A stretch of DNA of 5,297 bases from NCBI GenBank assembly GCA_021783895.1, contig JAJXTJ010000120.1:1-5297 (forward strand), given 5' to 3'. A program made the position numbers and the translations under genes. How positions within the stretch are numbered: the stretch's first letter is position 1; each line of letters starts with the position of its first letter. The stretch is from Pseudomonadota bacterium (GTDB lineage: Bacteria; Pseudomonadota; Gammaproteobacteria; Burkholderiales; Sulfuricellaceae). The notes below the pieces were generated by a model. It was not told the DNA's origin. It saw only the letters and a list, made by a program, of their open reading frames with translations, and did not search any database. Below are positions 1 through 4,295 of the stretch, piece after piece.

Positions 1-121
1 CCATCACCGAATCAAGCCATGGCACGATTGCTATCGGCGGTCTATCCAGAACCAGCCGCGTAAGCTGGACGCCCCGTTGGCATCCTTCGTGGCGCGTGGC
101 AATGATGCGGGGAGCCCTCAT
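1..121 (-). CDS. Partial gene downstream of the CII-like gene; product unknown
   Basis: An open minus-strand frame starts with ATG at 121 and stays open to the window edge, giving 40 residues that begin MRAPRIIATRHEGC. The start overlaps the TAA stop of the CII-like gene in a TAATG junction (one shared base), and a GAGG lies a few bases upstream. Such a junction usually means translational coupling. I do not recognise the protein. In lambda-like phages the gene after cII is usually a replication initiator (O-like) or another early replication gene, so that role is possible from position only. A competing plus-strand frame is open from 1 to 63 but is short and has no start context. Support is the junction and the open frame, which is modest. 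Confidence 0.45.
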   Translation of the reverse strand, partial: MRAPRIIATRHEGCQRGVQLTRLVLDRPPIAIVPWLDSVM

Positions 122-504
122 TACCTCGCGCTCAGTTTGATGCGTTCAAGGGCGGCAACAGCGGCAGAGAGCGTCTTGCTGGACTGCTCGACAACGGAAG
201 TCAGGCGGTCGACCTCCTCGGCCCTAGTGATTGGTTTGATGTCGTACCCAATCTCGCCTGATAACCATGCAAAAGCCGTGTGGAAACCTGCCTCATGTGC
301 CAAACGCAGCAACATCATGATCTGCGACAGCGCTAGCTTTTCTGAGCGATCGGAATTGACGCAATCAAGCAGATACCTGGCCGCAGCATCCACCGTCTTG
401 TCGGGGAACAACTTGGGACCGACCTTTTTGATGCCCCCAAGCTGTTGTATGACCGCTTTTAGCGCATCCTCAGGTGAGTCAAAGAAAGGCATTTCACTCT
501 GCAT
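121..504 (-). CDS. CII-like phage regulatory protein
   Basis: A 127-residue protein resembling the phage regulatory protein CII family (Phage_CP76 type), which bind DNA as activators or regulators in the lysis-lysogeny decision. Visible family features are an N-terminal helical part with the segment GGIKKVGPKLFPDK (about residues 23-36), then a conserved-looking stretch around AARYLLDCVN, EKLALSQIMMLLRLAHEAG and a GEIGYDI segment near residue 83. The C-terminal 30 residues look like an amphipathic, possibly coiled-coil helix rich in Ser, Val, Leu and Ala. I chose ATG at 504 because GGAAAGG sits about 7 bases upstream. A TTG at 558 would extend the protein by 18 residues across the operator array, and an ATG at 492 lacks a good ribosome site. 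Its position after cro and a terminator fits cII. The family assignment comes from memory of the pattern, not from a search. Confidence 0.75.
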   Translation of the reverse strand: MQSEMPFFDSPEDALKAVIQQLGGIKKVGPKLFPDKTVDAAARYLLDCVNSDRSEKLALSQIMMLLRLAHEAGFHTAFAWLSGEIGYDIKPITRAEEVDRLTSVVEQSSKTLSAAVAALERIKLSAR

Positions 505-541
505 TTCCGGCCCTTTCCGAAAAATTCGGAAGCGTTCGGAA
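505..541. promoter_or_regulatory. Phased TTCCGAA operator array upstream of the CII-like gene
   Basis: Four 7-bp half-sites start at 505, 515, 525 and 535, exactly 10 bp apart with 3-bp spacers. They read TTCCGGC, TTCCGAA, TTCGGAA and TTCGGAA. The inner pair is a perfect inverted repeat centred on 523, and the outer elements repeat it in matching orientation (the left one with two mismatches). One helical turn between elements suggests one face of DNA bound by two dimers or an oligomer. The array ends directly against the ATG at 504 of the CII-like gene and includes its ribosome site, so binding would affect that gene. The ligand is unknown; the CII-like protein itself or the 82-residue neighbour are candidates. 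Confidence 0.6.
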
Positions 542-554
542 ACACTTCCTTCGG

Positions 555-595
555 GCAAAAAAATAAGCTGTCGGCATGGACATCACACCGACAGC
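555..595 (-). terminator. Intrinsic-terminator-like hairpin between cro-like operon and CII-like gene
   Basis: GCTGTCGG (567-574) and CCGACAGC (588-595) form a perfect 8-bp stem with a 13-base loop. Read on the minus strand, the stem is followed by TTATTTTTTTG, the U-tract expected of a Rho-independent terminator. It would stop leftward transcripts from the Cro-like promoter before the CII-like gene, the place tR1 holds in lambda. The loop is long, so efficiency may be partial, which would suit antitermination control. It could also be a 5' leader structure for the plus-strand transcript. Confidence 0.6.
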
Positions 596-699
596 CCGAA
601 CCCCGGCACCAAGCCGAGGGGAGGAGACAAACGAGGAGGAGGCTCCAACCATGGCAGAATCAGGTTTCCACATCATCATCAACCCTGAAGGGAGCCTCC

Positions 700-948
700 A
701 TGAACCCGAAACCAGCCACAACCCAGGACATTGCCGACGCAATGGTCTTGTATGCAGAAGCAATGGCCGAGGCGATCGGCCTAATTTCGCATGCAATCGC
801 CAAGCATTTACCGAAGCCAGACGACCTCATCGACGATCTGATCGCGGTCTCGGAGCCGGACTCGGAGAACAACAGTCCTCCCATCGCGATATTCTTTCGT
901 CGATTCAATGCAGTCATGAAAGGCGGTATAGAACCCACGGAGCATTAG
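700..948 (+). CDS. Small acidic phage protein of unknown function, counter-oriented in the early region
   Basis: An 82-residue protein with ATG at 700 and a ribosome site AGGGAG (689-694) at normal spacing. It is not recognised. The sequence has an Ala-rich amphipathic N-terminal half (DAMVLYAEAMAEAIGLISHA), a PDDLIDDLIA acidic stretch near residues 40-49, and a more basic FFRRFNAVMKGG segment near residues 65-75. There is no membrane segment or metal motif. It runs opposite to the neighbouring Cro-like, mini-gene and CII-like genes, and its TAG overlaps the stop of the 38-codon gene by four bases (945-948). Leftward transcription from the Cro-like promoter would therefore be antisense to it. 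A second, very strong ribosome site (633-642) with an ATG at 651 lies upstream in another frame, so the true start or a frameshift is an open question. Composition favours this frame over the minus-strand alternatives. Confidence 0.55.
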   Translation: MNPKPATTQDIADAMVLYAEAMAEAIGLISHAIAKHLPKPDDLIDDLIAVSEPDSENNSPPIAIFFRRFNAVMKGGIEPTEH

Positions 949-1061
949 GACAGCCGCTCGAGCAACCATTGATGAAACCGTTCACGCTCGGGATCATCGA
1001 AGCACTTGACATCGATACGGTTGGCCAGGGCACGCAGGAATTTGGCAAGTCTGGTTCTCAT
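945..1061 (-). CDS. 38-residue basic mini-protein downstream of the Cro-like gene
   Basis: ATG at 1061 is preceded by AGAGGAAATC, a good ribosome site, and the frame ends with TAA at 945-947, giving 38 residues starting MRTRLAKFLRALANRID and ending QWLLERLS. The N-terminus is a basic amphipathic helix, followed by an acidic-basic turn (DDPERERF) and a Trp-containing C-terminal helix. It starts 18 bases after the Cro-like stop on the same strand, so the two form an operon under the same promoter. Product unknown. It is too short for family assignment; a small early regulator is possible but not shown. Its stop overlaps that of the convergent 82-residue gene. Confidence 0.6.
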   Translation of the reverse strand: MRTRLAKFLRALANRIDVKCFDDPERERFHQWLLERLS

Positions 1062-1079
1062 GATTTCCTCTCTGGCGGC

Positions 1080-1325
1080 TCAGGCCGCCGCCTGTTTTGG
1101 TTCGATGTTGGATGGCAATCCATCGCCGGGATTCGGGTACAAATCGGGGCGAAGCGCGTGCGGCGTGATCCTCCAGCCGGTTGCGCTGGCGATCGGGATC
1201 ACACGCTCAGCTGAAACCCCTTGGCGCTCGTATTTTCGGATCGCCTGGTAGGTCACGCCCACCGACTTGGCCAGGGCTTGTAGACCTACCAGGGCGACGG
1301 CATTGGAGACTTGATTGGATGTCAT
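1080..1325 (-). CDS. Cro/YdaS-like HTH regulator
   Basis: An 81-residue protein from ATG at 1325. It has a compact helix-turn-helix of the YdaS/Cro type: VALVGLQALAKSVGVTYQA spans the first helices, the recognition helix is about VTYQAIRKYERQG (residues 29-41), and AERVIPIASATGWRITPHALRPDLYP (residues 44-69) is the typical YdaS/Cro C-terminal part ending in a PxLYP motif. Known relatives are lytic-phase repressors acting against a CI-type protein. It is divergent from the repressor gene at 1402 and shares its operators. The -10 of its promoter ends 7 bases before the ATG and no ribosome site is visible, so the mRNA may be leaderless. A longer version of the frame (to 1463) would run through the operators and into the repressor gene, and is rejected. 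cro-like function is inferred from fold and position. Confidence 0.85.
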   Translation of the reverse strand: MTSNQVSNAVALVGLQALAKSVGVTYQAIRKYERQGVSAERVIPIASATGWRITPHALRPDLYPNPGDGLPSNIEPKQAAA

Positions 1326-1332
1326 GAATGTG

Positions 1333-1362
1333 ATGATAGTACCAAAAGTAACCTTTAAGCAA
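1333..1362 (-). promoter_or_regulatory. PR-like promoter of the Cro-like gene
   Basis: On the minus strand, TTGCTT (1362-1357), an 18-base spacer and TATCAT (1338-1333) form a sigma70-type promoter. Seven bases separate the -10 from the ATG at 1325, so transcription would begin at or next to the start codon. Operator 1 covers the spacer and the upstream end of the -10, and operator 2 touches the -35, so repressor binding would block it. It aligns with the promoter at 4189-4217. Confidence 0.7.
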
Positions 1363-1401
1363 GTACTGAAAGTTCCATTCGTCTCTGTAACAATCAGTTC
1401 T
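1338..1401. promoter_or_regulatory. Three-site operator region (OR-like) between Cro-like and repressor genes
   Basis: Three 15-bp sites share the pattern of two 5-bp arms around 5 bases, approximately RKWAC-N5-GTWMY: AGTAC-N5-GTAAC (1338-1352), AGTAC-N5-GTTCC (1362-1376) and GTAAC-N5-GTTCT (1387-1401). Centres are 24 and 25 bp apart. The first two overlap the Cro-like promoter; the third abuts the repressor ATG at 1402 and covers a possible weak -10 (TAACAA, 1388-1393) for the repressor. This is the arrangement of lambda OR1-OR2-OR3, allowing repression of cro and autoregulation. Two more sites of the same type lie at 4175-4212. Confidence 0.75.
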
Positions 1402-1857
1402 ATGACACGGGACGACGAACTCGCGGAGTTTTCAAAGAGGCTCAACGAGCTCTGCGACGACATGAAGATCCCGCCAAAAGGGCTGTCACGTCAGGGCACA
1501 TTGGCAAAATTATTCGGGGTGTCTCAAAAAGGTGCCAGGAAGTGGTTGGAAGCCGACGGGTACCCTTCAACCTCAATGGGAAAACGGATCGCCAGCTGGG
1601 GCGGCGTCACGTTCAATTGGTTGATATCGGGTGAAGGCCCGAAACGGCTGGAAGATCTCGTCGCGACTCATCCGCTGGTCACGCGCTACGCCAACAGCGA
1701 TGCGGCGACACGAGCGCTGATAGAACTGGCGCTGGCGGCCCCGGATGACCCCATCCCGCCGCAATTGTCACCGAGCGTGCGGGCCATGGTCGAAATGGCG
1801 CGGACCGCACTGAGGGAGGAGCTCAAGAAAAAAAATGCCGATCCAGATCCTGGATAG
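1402..1857 (+). CDS. CI-like phage repressor, short form without S24 peptidase domain
   Basis: A 151-residue protein with ATG at 1402, directly after operator 3. The N-terminal half is a helix-turn-helix of the phage repressor type: SRQGTLAKLFGVSQKGARKWL (residues 29-49) includes the two HTH helices, and FNWLISGEGP (71-80) is the ending typical of phage HTH repressor domains. The C-terminal half (ATHPLVTRYANSDAATRALIELAL, then a Pro-rich turn and a helix ending REELKKK) is short and shows no LexA/CI-type Ser-Lys protease domain, so RecA-stimulated self-cleavage is not expected. No ribosome site is visible; the message may be leaderless as for lambda cI from PRM. An upstream extension to 1315 would cross the operators and is unlikely. 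The kinase gene overlaps its last 23 bases. It may also act as antitoxin to the kinase, as HipB does for HipA; this is inference. Confidence 0.8.
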   Translation: MTRDDELAEFSKRLNELCDDMKIPPKGLSRQGTLAKLFGVSQKGARKWLEADGYPSTSMGKRIASWGGVTFNWLISGEGPKRLEDLVATHPLVTRYANSDAATRALIELALAAPDDPIPPQLSPSVRAMVEMARTALREELKKKNADPDPG

Positions 1858-2659
1858 AAACCATTATGGCCGCGAAATCCGCCGCCCTTCGTCGCCAGGG
1901 TGGAATCCGACCACGCATCTCGCTCGGATGAACTTTCCCGGCCTGGGCGCCCGCAATGCCTGGATCAAGCTTGATCCGCAATTCAATGCCTTTGCCGGCA
2001 ATGAGGCGATCGGCTGGTTGCTGGCGCGCGCCCTGGAAATTCCCGCCCCGGATGGCGCCGCCTTTCTGATCGAGGACGTCGCCTGGTTCAAAAAGCAGTT
2101 GGGCGACAGGTATCCCTCTGCGGCAGAAGGCTACCCGGACGCCGGCGAACTGGCCGCCTGGTGCGTGACGGACATGGGAGTCGGTTCCATCCGCAGCGTC
2201 GCACCGTTCGACGAATGGAACCTGCTCGCCTTCCTGCGCACAGAAGAAGGGGCACAGATTGCCGCCTTCGATCAATGGCTGGGCAACACCGACCGGAACA
2301 ACGGCAACTTGCTGAAATTGACCGGCGGCCGTTACGCCGTCATCGACCACGGCATCCTTTTTTGCTACGAGGACTGGCGGAAAGCCCCTATTGCGCCGAC
2401 AGAGGATAGCCACCTCTGGCGAGAGGCGCAAAACCTGCAGCGAGACAGAAAGCTCACCCTCAAGGAATTCAAACAATTGCAGTCCGGAATGGCCGAATTC
2501 GGCCTCAGTCACCACCGCGTCTCTGGCATATGCCACCCCGTCATCGAAGCAATTATTTCCGATCTAGAGGGAGCCCCCGCGGCAAAGAATGTCCTATCAT
2601 GTATCTCCGAGCGCGCCGCCAAAGACTGGATCGGCCGCCAAGTCGGAGTCCTGATATGA
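1835..2659 (+). CDS. HipA-like serine/threonine kinase in the repressor operon
   Basis: A 274-residue protein with the hallmarks of the HipA-like (HipA_2 type) kinase fold. NAWIKLD (41-47) holds the probable ATP-binding Lys45. NEAIGWLLARALEIPAPDGA (56-75) matches the family helix with its conserved Glu followed by the L-x-[IV]-P-x-P turn. AFDQWLGNTDRNNGNLL (144-160) is the catalytic loop with Asp153 and metal-binding Asn158, and YAVIDHGILF (167-176) is the DFG-equivalent with Asp171. The family norm DRHxGN reads DRNNGN here, but the acidic and metal ligands are intact, so I expect activity. The start is ATG at 1835, with GGAGGAG (1815-1821) 13 bases away, a long spacing. The gene overlaps the repressor by 23 bases and the next gene by four, so all three should be made together. 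HipA kinases phosphorylate translation or tRNA-charging proteins and cause growth arrest; the substrate here is unknown. Confidence 0.8.
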   Translation: MPIQILDRNHYGREIRRPSSPGWNPTTHLARMNFPGLGARNAWIKLDPQFNAFAGNEAIGWLLARALEIPAPDGAAFLIEDVAWFKKQLGDRYPSAAEGYPDAGELAAWCVTDMGVGSIRSVAPFDEWNLLAFLRTEEGAQIAAFDQWLGNTDRNNGNLLKLTGGRYAVIDHGILFCYEDWRKAPIAPTEDSHLWREAQNLQRDRKLTLKEFKQLQSGMAEFGLSHHRVSGICHPVIEAIISDLEGAPAAKNVLSCISERAAKDWIGRQVGVLI

Positions 2660-3513
2660 CCATCGCCAAGCTGAAAAAGCGCGTTGCGGCTCCGCCACAG
2701 CACGATTTCTCCGGACTGTGGCGAACCATCGAATGGCAGCCCGACCTCTTCAATCCGCAAAAGTTTATCGTCGGCATCGCACTTGAATCCAGCGAAGGAG
2801 AGACGGCCTTCCGCCTGATGGAAAAGGCCGGCCGATTCGAATGTTTTTTCCGGCCTGAACCCATGGCGCAGGAGTTCAACTGGTTGCTGTCCACGGCACG
2901 GCGGGATATAGCCGCTGGCAAACCTATTTCCTGTCACAATCTGAGTTTGTCAGATGGGCTGTTCATAAACGGAACTTCCATCGATGCAGTCGCCGCCGAA
3001 TTATTCGAAGAGATCGTCATTGCCGCCCGGCCGACGCCGGAAAACAGCAAAGCTGAGGAAATCGGCCCCGACACGAGCAGTGTTCGCCGATCAGTCAACG
3101 ATGAACTGAAGCGCATTATGTCGCTCGATTTTGAACGTGTTTCACGCGAACACGGGCACACGCTGTCGAATCACCACCTCGACGTGACGCTGGCACCGAC
3201 AGGCGGTTGCGGCAGTGTCATTTCGACCTGCTACCGGACGCCGGCAAGCATCGAAATCCATTTATTACGCGCGGCCCAGGACATCAGCGCGTACGCCACG
3301 GCTCAGAATTGTCCGTCCAAAGCCATTTTCCTGCGCGTGCCCGACCAGAATGCCCCGCTCAACGCCCGCGAGCGACGGGCGATCGAGACGCTGACCGGAG
3401 AAGCTTGCTGGAAGTTGGAATGTGCAGGCTTCAAGGCGCCGCGGCACGAGGTTGCGGCGACGTTGGCAACGGAGATCCGAGACTGGGCGATGCCCTTGCT
3501 GCAGGCGGCGTAA
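2656..3513 (+). CDS. Uncharacterised partner of the HipA-like kinase (possibly DUF3037-like)
   Basis: A 285-residue protein starting at ATG 2656 inside an ATGA overlap with the kinase stop, which indicates translational coupling. Two parts are visible. Residues 20-90 (WRTIEWQPDL, FIVGIALESSEGETAFRLM, RFECFF) recall the DUF3037 pattern of Pro-Asp followed by a beta-strand with VGI; DUF3037 proteins are often encoded beside HipA-like kinases, but I could not confirm the match. After a low-complexity linker (about 125-145), residues 148-285 are mixed alpha/beta with SNHHLDVTLAPTGG, FLRVPD and a C-terminal helix, and resemble nothing I know. No signal peptide or membrane helix is seen, so it is probably cytosolic. 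The frame stays open upstream to 2530 but that part is a shadow of the kinase gene. Likely roles are antitoxin, substrate-targeting subunit or sensor for the kinase, all inferred from the coupling. Confidence 0.7.
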   Translation: MTIAKLKKRVAAPPQHDFSGLWRTIEWQPDLFNPQKFIVGIALESSEGETAFRLMEKAGRFECFFRPEPMAQEFNWLLSTARRDIAAGKPISCHNLSLSDGLFINGTSIDAVAAELFEEIVIAARPTPENSKAEEIGPDTSSVRRSVNDELKRIMSLDFERVSREHGHTLSNHHLDVTLAPTGGCGSVISTCYRTPASIEIHLLRAAQDISAYATAQNCPSKAIFLRVPDQNAPLNARERRAIETLTGEACWKLECAGFKAPRHEVAATLATEIRDWAMPLLQAA

Positions 3514-3523
3514 CAACCCCTCC

Positions 3524-3817
3524 CTAGGCTGGCGTGTGGTCTTTCAGCCAGTCCTTCAGCGCCGCATCCACTCGGGTTTGCCACCCATTCCCGCTCGCCC
3601 GGAAACTTTCCACCACATCGCGCGATAAGCGAATGGTGATGCGCTCCTTAGTCACGGCGGCAGGCGGCCGCCCCATACGACGCATCCGCGAAAATCCTTC
3701 ATCCGATACCTCATAGGTATCCGGATCGGCAGCAATGCCGGCATTGATGGCCGCCTCTTCCTCCGGCGGAGGTAAAACCAGCGTACGCCCGGAGCGCGTT
3801 TTAATCGTTTTCTGCAT
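3524..3817 (-). CDS. brnA: BrnA family antitoxin
   Basis: A 97-residue BrnA-type antitoxin that neutralises BrnT and, with it, represses their promoter. Family features are clear: PPPEEEAAINAGIAADPDTYEVSDEGF (residues 16-42) and GRPPAAVTKERITIRLSRDVVESFRASGNGWQTRVDAALKDWLKDH (49-94). The latter is a ribbon-helix-helix type DNA-binding segment with a C-terminal helix ending in WLK. The start is ATG at 3817 with GAGGTGA upstream, and it overlaps the brnT end by 17 bases, giving the family's usual toxin-first order. Length is normal and the module looks intact. It is convergent with the kinase-partner gene, with only ten bases between their stops and no intrinsic terminator, so the transcripts may run into each other. 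Confidence 0.9.
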   Translation of the reverse strand: MQKTIKTRSGRTLVLPPPEEEAAINAGIAADPDTYEVSDEGFSRMRRMGRPPAAVTKERITIRLSRDVVESFRASGNGWQTRVDAALKDWLKDHTPA

Positions 3818-4070
3818 AACGCTTCACCTCTCTAGGATTAGCCTTGCGCAGGCTGATCACGCGGCGCTCGCTGCCGCGATCCGTGAACACCACACAATAA
3901 AGCCGGTCATCAATCGGCGCATATCCAATCATGCGCACCTCGCCGTAGTCACGTCGAGTATCCAGCTCAAAGAGCAACAAGTCCCACTCCAGATCCAGCG
4001 CCAGCGCCAGGGAGACGCCATGTTTTTCAGCATTGGCAACATCTTTGGCAGGATCGAAGCTGATTTCCAT
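3801..4070 (-). CDS. brnT: BrnT family ribonuclease toxin
   Basis: An 89-residue type II toxin of the BrnT family, RelE-like RNases that cut mRNA and halt translation. Diagnostic stretches are ISFDPAKDVANAEKHGVSLALAL (residues 3-25, with the family KHGVS), DTRRDYGEVRMIGYA (37-51), and RLYCVVFTDRGSERRVISLRKANPREVKRY (56-85) with the conserved R-x-I-S-x-R-x-A pattern. I chose ATG at 4070. A longer frame to 4106 would start within the promoter. No ribosome site precedes it and the -10 lies 7 bases upstream, so the mRNA is probably leaderless. The toxin reading frame is complete. Placed inside the phage immunity region, it could stabilise the prophage or act in phage exclusion, which is inference. 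Confidence 0.9.
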   Translation of the reverse strand: MEISFDPAKDVANAEKHGVSLALALDLEWDLLLFELDTRRDYGEVRMIGYAPIDDRLYCVVFTDRGSERRVISLRKANPREVKRYAEND

Positions 4071-4076
4071 ATACGG

Positions 4077-4106
4077 TACTGTATGTACAGTAATGCCGCA
4101 AGTCAA
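4077..4106 (-). promoter_or_regulatory. brnT promoter with overlapping palindromic operator
   Basis: On the minus strand, TTGACT (4106-4101), a 17-base spacer and TACAGT (4083-4078) form the promoter. A palindrome TACTGTA-TG-TACAGTA (4077-4092) lies over the -10 and the adjoining spacer. BrnTA systems are autorepressed by BrnA, so this is the likely operator. The -10 is 7 bases from the brnT ATG. Confidence 0.65.
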
Positions 4107-4110
4107 GAAA

Positions 4111-4142
4111 ATGGCCGGGCGAACTGAGAGCGCTCAGGCCAT
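4111..4142. repeat. Nested inverted repeats upstream of brnT
   Basis: ATGGCC (4111-4116) pairs with GGCCAT (4137-4142), and inside them CTGAG (4124-4128) pairs with CTCAG (4133-4137); one G is shared, so both stems cannot form in full together. Read on the minus strand the outer stem is followed by TTTTCTTG, a poor U-tract. It may be a weak terminator protecting brnT or a protein-binding site; function is unproven. Confidence 0.25.
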
Positions 4143-4174
4143 GAAACGTGGATTCGCGCCAAAAGTCGACAAAT

Positions 4175-4217
4175 AGAACTTTGAGTACTTGACTAAGGTA
4201 ACATTTGGTTCTATTCT
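4175..4217 (+). promoter_or_regulatory. PL-like promoter with two repressor operators (OL-like)
   Basis: TTGACT (4189-4194), a 17-base spacer and TATTCT (4212-4217) form a near-consensus sigma70 promoter. Two operators of the same type as at 1338-1401 overlap it: AGAAC-N5-GTACT (4175-4189), touching the -35, and GTAAC-N5-GTTCT (4198-4212), filling the spacer and touching the -10. Their centres are 23 bp apart. The block 4168-4214, inverted, matches 1336-1383 at 39 of 48 aligned positions. The repressor should therefore silence the small-gene operon that follows. Confidence 0.8.
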
Positions 4218-4246
4218 CCCGTCAGCACAACACCACGGGAAAACCC

Positions 4247-4285
4247 ATGAACGCACCCGAAGCCGCCGTCCTGGCCCTCGTCTGA
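4247..4285 (+). CDS. Possible 12-residue leader peptide
   Basis: ATG at 4247 opens a 12-residue frame, MNAPEAAVLALV, whose TGA (4283-4285) overlaps the ribosome site GAGGAG of the next gene. It would be the first frame on the PL-like transcript, which should begin near 4224. A weak GGGA lies 7 bases ahead. It may couple translation to the 71-residue gene; amino acid content shows no attenuation signature such as runs of one residue. It may also be chance. Confidence 0.3.
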   Translation: MNAPEAAVLALV

Positions 4286-4295
4286 GGAGAACGCC

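Noticed and set aside
505..558. TTG start at 558 for the CII-like gene
   Set aside because: The extra 18 codons are the phased operator array, and ATG 504 has a good ribosome site.
77..688. 203-residue plus-strand frame opposite the CII-like gene
   Set aside because: It is the antisense of a recognisable CII-like protein, Ser-rich, and has no ribosome site.
808..945. 45-residue minus-strand gene coupled (TAATG) to the 38-codon mini-gene
   Set aside because: The frame is arginine-rich and lacks a ribosome site, and it overlaps the better-supported plus-strand gene at 700-948. The overlap with the stop keeps it as a weak alternative only.
576..1214. 212-residue plus-strand frame
   Set aside because: It covers the 82-residue gene, the mini-gene and most of the Cro-like gene in other frames, with shadow-like Arg/His/Gly-rich composition.
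1315..1401. N-terminal extension of the repressor from ATG 1315
   Set aside because: It would make the operators and both promoters coding; the HTH domain starts normally after ATG 1402.
1338..1401. CRISPR or iteron-like repeats
   Set aside because: The repeats are short imperfect palindromes with two-gene symmetry and promoter overlap, as expected of operators; no uniform repeat-spacer pattern or replication gene is adjacent.
1823..2536. 237-residue minus-strand frame opposite the kinase
   Set aside because: It is antisense to the motif-bearing HipA-like kinase and has no recognisable features.
4077..4092. LexA/SOS box upstream of brnT
   Set aside because: The palindrome is CTG-N6-CAG. 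The enterobacterial LexA box needs CTG-N10-CAG, so the spacing is wrong, and its position over the brnT -10 fits TA autoregulation better.
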